A model generated the notes under the pieces. The model saw nothing but the letters and a program-made list of their open reading frames with translations, was not told the origin of the DNA and searched no databases. Shown here piece by piece: positions 1-10,851 of a DNA stretch of 64,000 nt. The position numbers were made by a program, and so were the translations under genes. Location of the stretch: positions 62,001 to 126,000 of the forward strand of contig NZ_VOBR01000013.1 of assembly GCF_007845675.1 (NCBI RefSeq), read 5' to 3'. Each line of letters starts with the position of its first letter. The first letter of the stretch is position 1. This stretch comes from Lentzea tibetensis (lineage in GTDB: Bacteria > Actinomycetota > Actinomycetes > Mycobacteriales > Pseudonocardiaceae).

Positions 1-428
1 AGGTCCAGCCGTCCGGCCGGGCCCGTCACGACCACGTCGGCGGCGCCGGTCCGCGTCGTCACGTGCGACCCCGCCGGCGCACGCACGGTCACGGACAGCG
101 GCACCGTCCGCAGCGGCAGAGCCTTCGACGACTCCACCCGCAAGCGGTTGCCCAGCAGCTCGATCCGCGCCTGCCGCACGGCCTCCTCCGGGCCGGTCGG
201 CATCTCGCCCGCGGCACCGAACTGCCCGCTCACCCACGACAGCAACCCGCCGAGCCCCTCGGTCCACGAGTTGCCCGCGGACGGGTCGTGCCGCAGCTCC
301 ACGTGCACACCCGGCTCGTCCACCAACTGCACCTGCACCCGGCCGCTCAAGAGCGATACGTCGAGCTCGGCGACACCGTCGAGATCGAAGCTCTGCTGCC
401 GGACCACCCCAGCGCCTGCGTCGGTCAT
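1..428 (-). CDS. DUF4097-type beta-strand repeat protein (3' end outside window)
   Basis: This is the N-terminal part (about 142 residues) of a gene running leftwards out of the window. The start ATG at 428 lies two bases beyond the stop of the upstream gene, so the two are one operon. The translation alternates short beta-strand stretches such as SLLSGRVQVQLV and LSVTVRAPAGSHVTTRTG, the pattern of DUF4097 / putative adhesin proteins, which are thought to form a beta-helix. No signal peptide or membrane segment is visible in the part present. Function is unknown. DUF4097 genes often travel with small DNA-binding regulators, which fits the neighbour. Confidence 0.6.
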   Translation of the reverse strand, partial: MTDAGAGVVRQQSFDLDGVAELDVSLLSGRVQVQLVDEPGVHVELRHDPSAGNSWTEGLGGLLSWVSGQFGAAGEMPTGPEEAVRQARIELLGNRLRVESSKALPLRTVPLSVTVRAPAGSHVTTRTGAADVVVTGPAGRLD

Positions 429-430
429 GA

Positions 431-931
431 TCACCCCTGAACCCATCCGCGGACGCGGGACGAACCCGTGCCTCCGCTCCACCCCTTGTTGTGGTGCTTG
501 TGCTTGCTGTGCACGGCCCCCTGCACGGCGGAGGCGACGAACGAGTTGAGCGACACGCCCTGAGCGGCCGCAGCGGCCTCGGCCTTCGTCTTCAGCTCGT
601 TGATCAGACGCAAGGTGATGCGGCTGATGTCACCAGTGGCGTCACTCATCGGCACCTCCTGCTGGGGAGCCTGCTCCGGCTCCGGTGCGGACGAGCCGGT
701 GACGACCACCTGCACGTCCCTTCCGTCCAGTCGCACGTCCACGACGTGGCCTTCCAGCGAGGCGGTGACCTCGGCGGCCAGGTCGGACAGTGCGTTCATG
801 ATCGCCAGTCGCGCGGCTGGCTCGAGCGCTGCGGACAAGAGGGCGGCGGTCCGCCGGGTGCTTTCGTCCCCCGCGGAAGCCGCCGTCGCGAGGTCCTCGC
901 GCAATGACGCGATGTACGGCGACAGATCCAT
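431..931 (-). CDS. ribbon-helix-helix / HicB-C-terminal-like regulator
   Basis: A 166-residue protein in two parts. Residues 1-90 are helical and acidic and of unknown function. The C-terminal third carries a ribbon-helix-helix type motif, with a short strand reading ISRITLRLINELKTKAEAA followed by the SLNSFVASAVQGAV helix, as in HicB C-terminal and Arc-type antitoxins and repressors. The tail is His/Lys/Gly rich. It is the first gene of a two-gene operon with the DUF4097 gene and diverges from thyX. The short intergenic region contains palindromes that could be its operator. No HicA-like toxin is visible, so antitoxin function is not supported and autoregulation is an inference. Confidence 0.6.
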   Translation of the reverse strand: MDLSPYIASLREDLATAASAGDESTRRTAALLSAALEPAARLAIMNALSDLAAEVTASLEGHVVDVRLDGRDVQVVVTGSSAPEPEQAPQQEVPMSDATGDISRITLRLINELKTKAEAAAAAQGVSLNSFVASAVQGAVHSKHKHHNKGWSGGTGSSRVRGWVQG

Positions 932-940
932 GACACCACT

Positions 941-973
941 GTGACGTCACACCTGACATCAGTCAAGTGTCAG
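941..973. promoter_or_regulatory. palindromes in the RHH / thyX divergent promoter region
   Basis: A perfect 10-bp palindrome GTGACGTCAC (941-950) is followed by the 6-bp inverted repeat CTGACA (953-958) / TGTCAG (968-973) with a 9-bp spacer. They sit between the divergent starts at 931 and 988. This is the expected place for an operator of the ribbon-helix-helix protein. The sequence shows symmetry only; binding is inferred. Confidence 0.4.
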
Positions 974-987
974 TTAGTGTCCAGCCC

Positions 988-1683
988 ATGCCGAAGGTGC
1001 GGTTGATCGCCAAGACGGAGTTCGTCGAGCCGGACTGGCAGACGGACGCGGAGGGCGGCGAGGCGCTCGTCGAGTTCGCCGGACGGGCCTGCTACCAGTC
1101 GTGGGACAAGCCCAACCCGCGCACCGCGACCAACGCCACCTACCTGCGGCACCTCATCGAGGTCGGGCACCTGAGCGCGTTCGAGCACGGCAGCGCCACG
1201 CTCTACCTGACCGAGCTGCCCCGCGGTCTCACGCACGAGCTGGTGCGGCACCGGCACTTCTCGTACTCGCAGCTGAACCAGCGCACCGACCCGACCGACG
1301 TCGTCGAGCCCGAGCTGATCAGGCAGCACCCCGAGCTGCACGCGAAGTTCGTCGCCGCCACCGAGGCGAGCCTCGCTGCCTACCAGGAGCTCGTGGACAG
1401 TCTCGAGCAGACGGTCACCGGCCGCCGCGCGCGCCAGATCGCGCGCAGCGTGCTGCCCAACGCCACCGGCACGACCATCGTCGTGACGGGCAACTACCGG
1501 TCGTGGCGCCATTTCGTGGCGATCCGCGCGACCGAGCACGTGGACGTCGAACTGCGCGAGCTCGCGGTCGCCTGCCTGCGGGAACTCCAGAAAGCGGCGC
1601 CCAACGCGTTCGCGGACTTCGTCATCTCGACTCACCCGGATGGCACAGAAGTTGCCTCCAGCCCGCTCGTCACTGAAGGCTGA
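988..1683 (+). CDS. thyX: FAD-dependent thymidylate synthase ThyX
   Basis: Makes dTMP from dUMP using FAD, NADPH and methylene-tetrahydrofolate. The 231-residue length is normal for the family. The ThyX signature is present as [13 protein letters not shown] near residue 80, with the [10 protein letters not shown] stretch and the NYRSWRHF motif downstream. ATG 988 (protein starting [12 protein letters not shown]) is preferred over an in-frame GTG 21 bases upstream, because homologues begin close to the KVRLIA stretch. In mycobacteria thyX lies next to dapA and rnj; here three other genes separate it from dapA. The stop is 5 bases before the next ATG, so co-transcription with the ACT-domain gene is likely. 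Confidence 0.95.
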   Translation: MPKVRLIAKTEFVEPDWQTDAEGGEALVEFAGRACYQSWDKPNPRTATNATYLRHLIEVGHLSAFEHGSATLYLTELPRGLTHELVRHRHFSYSQLNQRTDPTDVVEPELIRQHPELHAKFVAATEASLAAYQELVDSLEQTVTGRRARQIARSVLPNATGTTIVVTGNYRSWRHFVAIRATEHVDVELRELAVACLRELQKAAPNAFADFVISTHPDGTEVASSPLVTEG

Positions 1684-1688
1684 CGCCC

Positions 1689-2114
1689 ATGAAACGGCTC
1701 ATCGTCGACGTCCGCCCCGGCGACTACACCGTCATGCGCCTCGCGGCCGACGCGAAGGTGCCCGCCGGGCTGTTCGACCTGACCGACTGCCTCGTCTCCG
1801 TCACCAGGACGCCCGAGGAGCTGTCGATCATCTGCCCGACCTCGCAGGTCGTCGAGGACGCTCCGCACGAGAAGGGCTGGCGGCTGCTGACCGTCCGGGG
1901 CCCGCTGGAGTTCACGCTCACCGGCATCATGGCGGCGCTCGCCGGCGAGCTGGCCGCCGCGGGGGTCACGCTCTTCGCGGTGTCCACCTTCGACACCGAC
2001 CACCTGCTGGTGAAGCACACGGACCTGGGCCGCGCGGTGCTCGCGCTGCGGGCGGCAGGTCACGAAACAGTGGTTCCGCAGGAACCGAACACCCCGCTCG
2101 GTGGTCTGAAGTAG
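1689..2114 (+). CDS. ACT-domain protein (CASTOR / ACT_7 type)
   Basis: A 141-residue cytosolic protein with two ACT-like halves. The second carries GPLEFTLTGIMAALAGELAAAGV followed by a strand reading FAVSTFDTDHLLVKH. This is the layout of the small CASTOR-like ACT_7 proteins, which are assumed to bind an amino acid. No catalytic residues are apparent and the ligand is unknown. It starts 5 bases after thyX stops. The nearby lysine/DAP gene dapA is suggestive only and does not establish the ligand. Confidence 0.75.
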   Translation: MKRLIVDVRPGDYTVMRLAADAKVPAGLFDLTDCLVSVTRTPEELSIICPTSQVVEDAPHEKGWRLLTVRGPLEFTLTGIMAALAGELAAAGVTLFAVSTFDTDHLLVKHTDLGRAVLALRAAGHETVVPQEPNTPLGGLK

Positions 2115-2152
2115 CGTCATCCGCCCGACCACGTCATCAACTGGAGTTGCAC

Positions 2153-3589
2153 GTGCAAGGACAGGCTGTGGAACCGCGCGTGATCGCGGGCAGGTACGCC
2201 CTGCTGGCGGAGCTCGGTCGCGGTGGCATGGGCGTCGTGTGGCGGGCGCAGGACCGCGTCATCGGACGCCAGGTCGCGATCAAGGAGCTGCACATCGCCG
2301 ACGGCGTTCCCCCCGAGGAGCGCCGCGTGCTGGAGGAACGGGTGCTCCGCGAGGCGCGCACCGCCGGCAAGCTGAACGACCCCGGCGTCGTCACGGTGTT
2401 CGACGTCGTCTCCGACGGCGGCGTGCCGTGGGTCGTCATGGAGCTCGTCGAGGCGCCGACGCTCGCGACGCTGATCAGCGCGCGCGGCCCGATGCCGCAG
2501 GAGCAGGTCGTCTCGATCGCCCAGCAGAGCCTGTCCGCGCTGGAAGCCGCGCACCAGGCCGGGATCGTGCACCGCGACGTCAAGCCCGGCAACCTGATGA
2601 TCCGCGCCGACGGCCGGGTCAAGCTCACCGACTTCGGCATCGCGCAGGCGCACGACGACCCGCGCCTCACCACGAGCGGCAGCCTCATCGGCTCGCCCGC
2701 GTACATGTCGCCGGAACGCCTGCACGGCCACGACGCGTCAGCCGCGTCGGACCTGTGGGCGCTGGGCGCCACGCTCTGCTACGCCGTCGAGGGCTGGAGC
2801 CCGTTCGAGCGCTCCTCCACGGCGTCCACGCTGCACGCGATCATGAACGAGACGCCCCGGCTGACCAGGGCGCAGGGCGTGCTCGGCGCGGTCATCACCG
2901 GTCTGCTGATCGGGGACCCCAACGCCCGCCTCAGCGCGCCGCAGGCCCGCGCGATGCTCAACAGCATCGGCAACCAGCCGACGCCGCCGCAGGGCCTCCC
3001 GCCCGCCGCGACCGCGCACCTCCAGCAGGGCCCGGCCGTCGACCCGGCCAAGAAGAAGCGCAACCGGATCCTCGCGCTCGTGGCAGCGGTCGTGATCGCC
3101 GCGGGTGCGTTCACCGGCGGCATCTTCGCGCACCGCGCGTTCAGCACGCCGCCCGCCGCGAAGACCGCGCTCACCTACGGCGAGACCGGCGACATCCCGG
3201 TGTTCGAGCTGTACGGCGAGGGTCAGTGCGCCGACGGCCAGCTGGTGGCGGGCAAGCAGATCACCAACGAGAGCAAGACCGACACCTGCACCGAGTCGCA
3301 CGACATCGAGGTGTTCGACGAGGTGCCGACGTTCGACGAGTCGTCGTCGAGCAAGCCCGACGTCAGCTACCCCGGCAAGGAGCCGCTCACCACGCTCGGC
3401 GTCGCGCGCTGCCAGCTGACGTTCGACTCCGCGCTGGTGGTCGACAAGGCTGATCTGCAGATCACCGTGCTCGTCCCGACGCAGGCCGCGTGGGAGGAGA
3501 AGAACCCGCAGCGCAAGATTTTCTGTGTGACCTCCCACAAGAACGGCGACAAACTGGCCAAGAGCGTGCTGGCCAAGAAGGATTCGTAG
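2153..3589 (+). CDS. membrane Ser/Thr protein kinase with extracytoplasmic septum-formation-like domain
   Basis: A PknB-type kinase of 478 residues. The glycine loop GRGGMG is near residue 22, the ATP lysine is in VAIKEL, the catalytic loop HRDVKPGN is near 140 and DFG near 160. A single transmembrane segment (about 301-326) follows a KKKR stop signal. The outer domain (about 335-478) has cysteines and a GDIPVFELYGEGQC stretch resembling the septum-formation domain fused to actinobacterial kinases. It has no PASTA repeats. GTG 2153 was chosen because a GGAG lies 6 bases upstream. The kinase probably senses an envelope signal through the outer domain; the signal and substrates are unknown. Confidence 0.88.
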   Translation: MQGQAVEPRVIAGRYALLAELGRGGMGVVWRAQDRVIGRQVAIKELHIADGVPPEERRVLEERVLREARTAGKLNDPGVVTVFDVVSDGGVPWVVMELVEAPTLATLISARGPMPQEQVVSIAQQSLSALEAAHQAGIVHRDVKPGNLMIRADGRVKLTDFGIAQAHDDPRLTTSGSLIGSPAYMSPERLHGHDASAASDLWALGATLCYAVEGWSPFERSSTASTLHAIMNETPRLTRAQGVLGAVITGLLIGDPNARLSAPQARAMLNSIGNQPTPPQGLPPAATAHLQQGPAVDPAKKKRNRILALVAAVVIAAGAFTGGIFAHRAFSTPPAAKTALTYGETGDIPVFELYGEGQCADGQLVAGKQITNESKTDTCTESHDIEVFDEVPTFDESSSSKPDVSYPGKEPLTTLGVARCQLTFDSALVVDKADLQITVLVPTQAAWEEKNPQRKIFCVTSHKNGDKLAKSVLAKKDS

Positions 3590-3591
3590 GT

Positions 3592-4218
3592 ATGGGTGTA
3601 GCGCGGGACGAACGCAGGCTGCTGGTCGAGCTGCTCGGTGAGGTCGGGCCGGACGCGCCGACGCTGTGCAGCCCGTGGACGACCCGCGATCTCACCGCGC
3701 ACCTGGTGATCCGCGAGCGCCGGTTCGACGCCGCGCCGGGCATCGTGCTCAAGCCGTTCGCCGGCTACACGCAGCGCGTGCAGGACGGCTACGCGAAGAA
3801 GACGTGGGGCGACCTGCTGGACGAGCTGCGCAGCGGCCCGCCCTTCTGGTCGCCGTACTCGGTCGGCGTCGTCGACGAGCTCGCCAACACCGCCGAGTTC
3901 TTTGTGCACCACGAGGACGTCCGGCGCGCCCAGGAGGGCTGGGAGCCGCGGCCGCCGGACGCCAAGCGGGACCGGGCGCTGTGGCGCGGGCTGCCGCACG
4001 CGGCGCGGCTGAACTACCGCAACAGCCCGGTCGGCATCGTGCTGCGCAGGCCGGACGGCGAGCAGGTCACCGTGAAGCGGGGCGCGAACGGCGTGGTGAT
4101 CACCGGTGAGCCCGGTGAGCTGCTGCTGCACGCGTTCGGGCGCGACGAGGTGCGCGTCGAGTTCGCCGGAGAGGCCGACGCCGTGTCGGCGGTGCGGGCG
4201 ATGAGCCGGGGCATCTGA
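3592..4218 (+). CDS. TIGR03085 family metal-binding protein (DinB / mycothiol-dependent fold)
   Basis: A 208-residue protein that begins 2 bases after the kinase stop, so it is probably cotranscribed. The N-terminal motif CSPWTTRDLTAHLVIRER and the central EFFVHHEDVRRA supply the His residues typical of the DinB_2 / maleylpyruvate isomerase-like helical bundle. The family matches the actinobacterial TIGR03085 group. Members are assumed to bind a divalent metal and may use mycothiol, but no reaction is established for this group. The link to the kinase is positional only. Confidence 0.75.
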   Translation: MGVARDERRLLVELLGEVGPDAPTLCSPWTTRDLTAHLVIRERRFDAAPGIVLKPFAGYTQRVQDGYAKKTWGDLLDELRSGPPFWSPYSVGVVDELANTAEFFVHHEDVRRAQEGWEPRPPDAKRDRALWRGLPHAARLNYRNSPVGIVLRRPDGEQVTVKRGANGVVITGEPGELLLHAFGRDEVRVEFAGEADAVSAVRAMSRGI

Positions 4219-4397
4219 AAGCGAATTGCACGCACTACATCGTGCGACGCAGCCCGTGCAAGCTGACGATCTTCGAGCAGCAGAACGGCACGGGGCGCGG
4301 GGTCGGCCTGCAGCGCGACGGCCGCAAGTACGGCCTCGGCGCCGTGGCGCGCAACGCCCACTCGATCGTGGCGCGTACGGCCAGTCCTGATCGAATC
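4219..4397 (+). other. intergenic stretch with coding-like composition, no supported gene
   Basis: The forward frame through 4222-4390 is open and coding-like (CKLTIFEQQNG, GLQRDGRKYGLGA) but has no RBS-supported start. It continues without a stop into dapA in the wrong frame. It could be the remnant of a decayed gene or chance in GC-rich DNA. No family was recognised. Confidence 0.25.
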
Positions 4398-4433
4398 GGC
4401 TGCCCGCGTCCACCTCGGTGGGTGCGGGCAGCC
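4398..4433 (+). terminator. long nested hairpin upstream of dapA
   Basis: A perfect 10-bp stem GGCTGCCCGC / GCGGGCAGCC (4398-4407, 4424-4433) encloses a second 5-bp stem CCACC/GGTGG with a TC loop. It lies 22 bases before the dapA ATG. It probably ends the kinase-TIGR03085 transcript. Its closeness to dapA also allows a leader-attenuation role. There is no T-tract, as is usual in actinomycetes. Confidence 0.6.
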
Positions 4434-4446
4434 CCTCTACGGGTAG

Positions 4447-7028
<2,582 letters not shown>

Positions 7029-7405
7029 CCTTCGGGCTCGAAGATCCGGGTGGAACCGCCGTGACTCCCCAAGCGGAGTCACGGCGGCTCCGTCGGCGGC
7101 GGCCGACCCGGTCACACCTCGGCGCAATGAGGCCCATCGCCCCTCACTTGTGCAGCCACCGCCCGGGAGTCTCGCCTCCGGACACGGTGACCGGCACGCC
7201 CTCCCCGGAGTGCCGGGAGGAGCTGCGGGCTGTCGCCGAGCAGGTGTTGCAACTGGTTCCAGGATGACCGAACCAGGGTCATTTGGCAACGAACATTCCG
7301 CGGAGCGGGCGACGTTCAGGCGAACCCGCGATCAACTTTTGGCGGACGACCTGGTCGCCGCGGTTCGCTAACCTCGCCCCGATGACCTTGGACGAGGGGG
7401 CGCCC
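7029..7405 (+). other. intergenic region between rnj and atpB
   Basis: It contains the rnj terminator and a possible 46-codon reading frame at 7127-7267 with no RBS and no recognised family. Just before atpB, TAACCT (7369-7374) is spaced as a -10 element for a leaderless start at ATG 7382. Confidence 0.35.
7056..7087 (+). terminator. rnj intrinsic terminator hairpin
   Basis: Perfect inverted repeat with an 11-bp core GCCGTGACTCC (7058-7068) / GGAGTCACGGC (7075-7085), extendable to 13 bp, and a 6-base loop. It starts 28 bases after the RNase J stop. No T-run follows. Confidence 0.75.
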
Positions 7406-8173
7406 ATGGCCGACAACACGTTCACGCCGCCTGGCCCGGCTGACTTCGAGCTGCCGCCGATCTTCGGCGGCGTCACCAAGCCGATGATCCTGATCGTGTT
7501 CAGCGTGCTGATCATCAGCACGTTCTTCCTGGTGACGACGCGCAACATGAAGCTGGTGCCCGGCAGGCTGCAGTTCGCGGCGGAGTCGGTGTACGACTTC
7601 GGCCGCAACACCATCGCGCGCGAGCAGATCGGTGCGGCGGACTTCCAGAAGTACGTGCCGTTCATCCTGTCATTGTTCACGTTCGTGCTGGTGAACAACA
7701 TCTTCGGGCTCGTGCCGCTGATCCAGTTCCCGACGATGGCGCACATCGGGTTCCCGGCGGCGGTGGCGATCCTGCTGGTGTTCCCGCTCTACCACTTCGT
7801 CGGCGTCAAGCGGCACGGACTGAGGCAGTACCTGAAGAACCAGTTCGTGATCCCGGACGTGCCGAAGCCGGTGCTGTGGCTGCTGCTCATCCCGACCGAG
7901 GTCATGCTGAAGTTCTTCTTCGACCCGGTGAACCTGGCGATCCGGGTGTTCGCCGCGATGTTCGCCGGGCACCTGCTGGTCCTGGTGTTCGTGCTCAGCG
8001 GTGAGTTCCTGTTGCTCGAAGCCGGGCCGCTGCTGAAGCCCGTGGCCGCGGTCAGCTTCGTGTTCGCCATCGGCATCACGATGCTGGAGGCGCTGATCAT
8101 GGTGTTGCAGGCCTACATCTTCGCGACGCTCAGCGCCCACTACATCGGCCGGGCGCTCGCCGCGCACCACTGA
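7406..8173 (+). CDS. atpB: ATP synthase subunit a homologue (orphan)
   Basis: An integral membrane protein of 255 residues that matches F1Fo subunit a, the proton-channel subunit. Five to six hydrophobic helices are visible. The essential arginine of the penultimate helix is present in NLAIRVFAAMFAGH, and the last helix keeps the conserved LQAYIF glutamine. The usual Asn after the arginine helix is Ala. ATG 7406 has a GAGGGGG RBS 5 bases upstream. An upstream ATG at 7382 could be a leaderless start. No other atp gene is nearby, which is unusual because subunit a normally heads the atp operon. It may be a second copy or a relocated gene. Confidence 0.85.
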   Translation: MADNTFTPPGPADFELPPIFGGVTKPMILIVFSVLIISTFFLVTTRNMKLVPGRLQFAAESVYDFGRNTIAREQIGAADFQKYVPFILSLFTFVLVNNIFGLVPLIQFPTMAHIGFPAAVAILLVFPLYHFVGVKRHGLRQYLKNQFVIPDVPKPVLWLLLIPTEVMLKFFFDPVNLAIRVFAAMFAGHLLVLVFVLSGEFLLLEAGPLLKPVAAVSFVFAIGITMLEALIMVLQAYIFATLSAHYIGRALAAHH

Positions 8174-8181
8174 CGACGCGA

Positions 8182-8213
8182 AGGGGCGCGTCCACCGAAG
8201 TGAACGCGCCCCT
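8182..8213. terminator. bidirectional terminator between atpB and the repeat-protein operon
   Basis: Perfect 10-bp inverted repeat AGGGGCGCGT (8182-8191) / ACGCGCCCCT (8204-8213). It lies between the convergent stops of atpB (8173) and the secreted protein gene (8226), so it can serve both transcripts. Confidence 0.7.
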
Positions 8214-8225
8214 GGTCGATCCGAT

Positions 8226-9476
8226 CTAGATCGGGCGGTAGTTCGGGCCGCCGTAGGGCCTCTCGTAGACGCCGCTGCCGTCGTCGAAGAGGATCCGCCA
8301 CATGCCGTCCTCTGGCCGGTAGGTGACGTAGTCGGCGTTGCCGTTTCCGTTGAAGTCACCGGAGACCGGGACCTCGCCGGGCGAGCCCCACTGGCGCTCG
8401 TAGACGCCGCCGGAGTCGAACAGGATGTGCCACACGCCGTCTTCGGGGCTGTAGGTCACGTAGTCGCTGTGCCCGTTGCCGTTGAAGTCGCCGCCGACCG
8501 GGATCTCGCCCGGTGAACCCCACTGGCGCTCGTAGAAACCGCCGTCGTCGAACAGGATGTGCCAGGTGCCGTCGGACGGCCGGTAGGTCACGTAGTCCGA
8601 CTTGCCGTTGCCGTTGAAGTCGCCTGCCACCGGGATGTCGCCGGGGTTGCCCCACTGCCGGTCGTACACGCCGCCGTCGTCGAACAGGATGTGCCACATC
8701 CCGGTTTCCTGCGTGAACGTCACGTAGTCGGAGTTGCCGTTGCCGTTGAAGTCACCGGCGACGGGGATCTCGCCGGGGGAGCCCCAGTCGCGGACGTACT
8801 CGCCGCCCGAGTCGAACAGGATGTTGTACATCAGGTCGGACTCGCGCCAGACCGCGTAGTCCGTGGAACCGTTGCCGTTGAAGTCCGACGAGTAGAGCGC
8901 GGCCTTGGACGGTGCGCCGGCACCCCACAACGCATCGGCGATGACCTCACCGTCGTGCGCCTGCCCGTAGTAGGCGGTCGGGGTTCCGGAGTGCTGGACG
9001 TCCTGGCAGACCTCGCCGATCGGCTTGCTGTGCCAGTTGGACACCTTCACCAGGTGGTTGATGAACTCGTTGGTGGCGTGCACCGGGTCCACGACCTGTT
9101 CCGGTGTGCCCCAGTTCATGCTGGGTCTCTGCTGGAAGAGTCCCCGCGAGTCGCGGTCGCCGCCGTCCAGGTTCTTGATGTTGGTCTCGACGATGGTCGT
9201 GGTGATCGCGATGGCCGCGGTGTGCTCGTCGAGACCGCGGGCCTTCACCACGTCGACGATGGCTCTGGCGCAGGACATCTGGTAGGCGTTGACGCCGCCT
9301 TTGAGCCGGCCGTTCAGCTTTCCGCTCAGTGACGAGGCGACCGCCTGGTCGGACTGGGTCGGGCCGCCGGACTGGCAGGGCAGGTTGTTCCAGGCGAGTG
9401 CGGACGGGGTGGTGGCCAGTGACAGGCCGGTGGCGAGTGCGGTCGCGGCGAGGCCGAGAGCGAGTGCGGACTTCAT
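8226..9476 (-). CDS. secreted lysozyme/transglycosylase-like protein with five DFNGNG repeats (protein A)
   Basis: A 416-residue exported protein. An N-terminal signal peptide ends near ATTPSALA. Residues about 30-185 resemble lytic transglycosylase-like domains of actinobacteria: a candidate glutamate in TTTIVETNIKN, then SRGLFQQRPSMNWGTPEQV. Residues about 195-416 are five repeats of 44 residues, each opening with DFNGNGxxDY (an EF-hand-like Ca loop) and continuing WHILFDxGGVY. The chain ends YGGPNYRPI. FG-GAP/VCBS-like repeats of this kind usually form beta-propellers. An AGAGGGA RBS precedes the ATG. The gap to the upstream gene is 33 bases, so the two form one operon. Confidence 0.8.
   Translation of the reverse strand: MKSALALGLAATALATGLSLATTPSALAWNNLPCQSGGPTQSDQAVASSLSGKLNGRLKGGVNAYQMSCARAIVDVVKARGLDEHTAAIAITTTIVETNIKNLDGGDRDSRGLFQQRPSMNWGTPEQVVDPVHATNEFINHLVKVSNWHSKPIGEVCQDVQHSGTPTAYYGQAHDGEVIADALWGAGAPSKAALYSSDFNGNGSTDYAVWRESDLMYNILFDSGGEYVRDWGSPGEIPVAGDFNGNGNSDYVTFTQETGMWHILFDDGGVYDRQWGNPGDIPVAGDFNGNGKSDYVTYRPSDGTWHILFDDGGFYERQWGSPGEIPVGGDFNGNGHSDYVTYSPEDGVWHILFDSGGVYERQWGSPGEVPVSGDFNGNGNADYVTYRPEDGMWRILFDDGSGVYERPYGGPNYRPI
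8229..8900 (-). repeat. DFNGNG-repeat domain, copy 1 of a recent tandem duplication
   Basis: This 672-bp block encodes the repeat tail of protein A. It aligns without gaps to 9513-10184 at a constant offset of 1284 bp, with only scattered substitutions. The upstream head regions are unrelated. The near-identity of the tails alone indicates recent duplication or gene conversion. Confidence 0.85.
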
Positions 9477-9509
9477 GACGATTCCCTCTTGATCGGTGCG
9501 AAAGTCGGA

Positions 9510-10763
9510 TTAGATGGGGCGGTAGTTCGGGCCGCCGTAGGGCCTCTCGTAGACGCCGCTGCCGTCGTCGAAGAGAATTCGCCACATGCCGTCCTCTGGC
9601 CGGTAGGTGACGTAGTCGGCGTTGCCGTTTCCGTTGAAGTCGCCCGAAACCGGGACCTCGCCCGGAGAACCCCACTGGCGCTCGTAGACGCCGCCGGAGT
9701 CGAACAGGATGTGCCACACACCGTCTTCGGGGCTGTAGGTCACGTAGTCCGCGTGCCCGTTGCCGTTGAAGTCACCCGCGACCGGGACCTCGCCCGGAGA
9801 ACCCCACTGGCGCTCGTAGAAACCACCGTCGTCGAAAAGAATGTGCCAGGTGTTGTCCGACGGCCGGTAGGTCACGTAGTCCGACTTGCCGTTGCCGTTG
9901 AAGTCGCCTGCCACCGGGATGTCGCCGGGGTTGCCCCACTGGCGGTCGTACACGCCGCCGTCGTCGAACAGGATGTGCCACATGCCGGTGTCGGGCGTGA
10001 AGGTGACGTAGTCGGAGTTGCCGTTGCCGTTGAAGTCACCGGCGACGGGGATCTCGCCGGGCGAGCCCCAGTCGCGGACGTACTCGCCGCCCGAGTCGAA
10101 CAGGATGCTGTACATCAGGTCGGACTCGCGCCAGACCGCGTAGTCCGTGGAACCGTTGCCGTTGAAGTCCGACGAGTACAGGGCCGCGCGGGAGTGCTGC
10201 GGGGCGGAGGAGTCGATGATGTTCTTGTAGCGCTTCGCCTGGTACTGGCTCGTGGGGTGGCCGTCGAGGTTCGCGCCGTTGAACGTGCCGACCTCCTTCG
10301 AGACCGGCGTCGAGCCGAAGGTGTAATAGGTGAAATGCACACCGTCGGCGTGGTAACCGCCGAACAGGAAGGTGTGGCCGTTGAGGACGAGGAAGTCACC
10401 GGGCTTCAGCTCGGCACGGCTGATGTTGAAGAACCGGGAGTCCGTGAGCATGGTCGCGGAGCCGGGGTCGTTCGTCAGGTGCAGTGCCATCGACACGTAT
10501 CCCGAGCAGTCCGTCCGGTAGTCCTTGCCCGAGGAGTCCTTGGCTGTGCCCTTCTGGTTGTACTTGAGTCCCTTGTTCAGCCAGAACTCGGCGCGCTGAA
10601 TGACCTCGTCGCGGGAGATCGCGCCGCCGACGTCGGAAGCAGAGGCGGCGGGGGCCATGATCGTGGAACTGACCGCGGTGGCCGCGACCATGGTTCCGGT
10701 GAATGCGAGAACCAGTGGGAGAGTCGCGGCTCCGGCCCATTCGATTGCCTTCTTGATGCGCAT
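9510..10763 (-). CDS. secreted NlpC/P60-like protein with five DFNGNG repeats (protein B)
   Basis: A 417-residue exported protein. A signal peptide with hydrophobic core TLPLVLAFTGTMVAATAV ends near PAASAS. Residues about 45-185 look like an NlpC/P60-type cysteine peptidase: the candidate nucleophile is in YRTDCSGYVSMALHL, followed by PGDFLVLNGHTFLFGGY with a candidate histidine. Such domains cut peptide stems of peptidoglycan. Residues about 194-417 are five DFNGNGxxDY repeats almost identical to those of protein A. An AGGAGG RBS lies 7 bases before ATG 10763. It lies 88 bases downstream of the SARP regulator on the same strand, suggesting a regulator-B-A operon. Confidence 0.8.
   Translation of the reverse strand: MRIKKAIEWAGAATLPLVLAFTGTMVAATAVSSTIMAPAASASDVGGAISRDEVIQRAEFWLNKGLKYNQKGTAKDSSGKDYRTDCSGYVSMALHLTNDPGSATMLTDSRFFNISRAELKPGDFLVLNGHTFLFGGYHADGVHFTYYTFGSTPVSKEVGTFNGANLDGHPTSQYQAKRYKNIIDSSAPQHSRAALYSSDFNGNGSTDYAVWRESDLMYSILFDSGGEYVRDWGSPGEIPVAGDFNGNGNSDYVTFTPDTGMWHILFDDGGVYDRQWGNPGDIPVAGDFNGNGKSDYVTYRPSDNTWHILFDDGGFYERQWGSPGEVPVAGDFNGNGHADYVTYSPEDGVWHILFDSGGVYERQWGSPGEVPVSGDFNGNGNADYVTYRPEDGMWRILFDDGSGVYERPYGGPNYRPI
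9513..10184 (-). repeat. DFNGNG-repeat domain, copy 2 of the tandem duplication
   Basis: This 672-bp block encodes the tail of protein B and pairs with 8229-8900. A third, more diverged relative lies in forward orientation at about 14200-14883. Confidence 0.85.
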
Positions 10764-10851
10764 TTCGTTTCCCTCCTGCGTTTCCCTCTCGGGGCTGACA
10801 GGAAGAAATTTAGAAAACCGTTCTGGCAGAAACCTGGCACGAACCTGTACG

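Noticed and set aside
7127-7267. 46-codon frame between rnj and atpB
   Set aside because: No RBS, no recognised family, and it follows directly after a terminator. Kept only as a remark.
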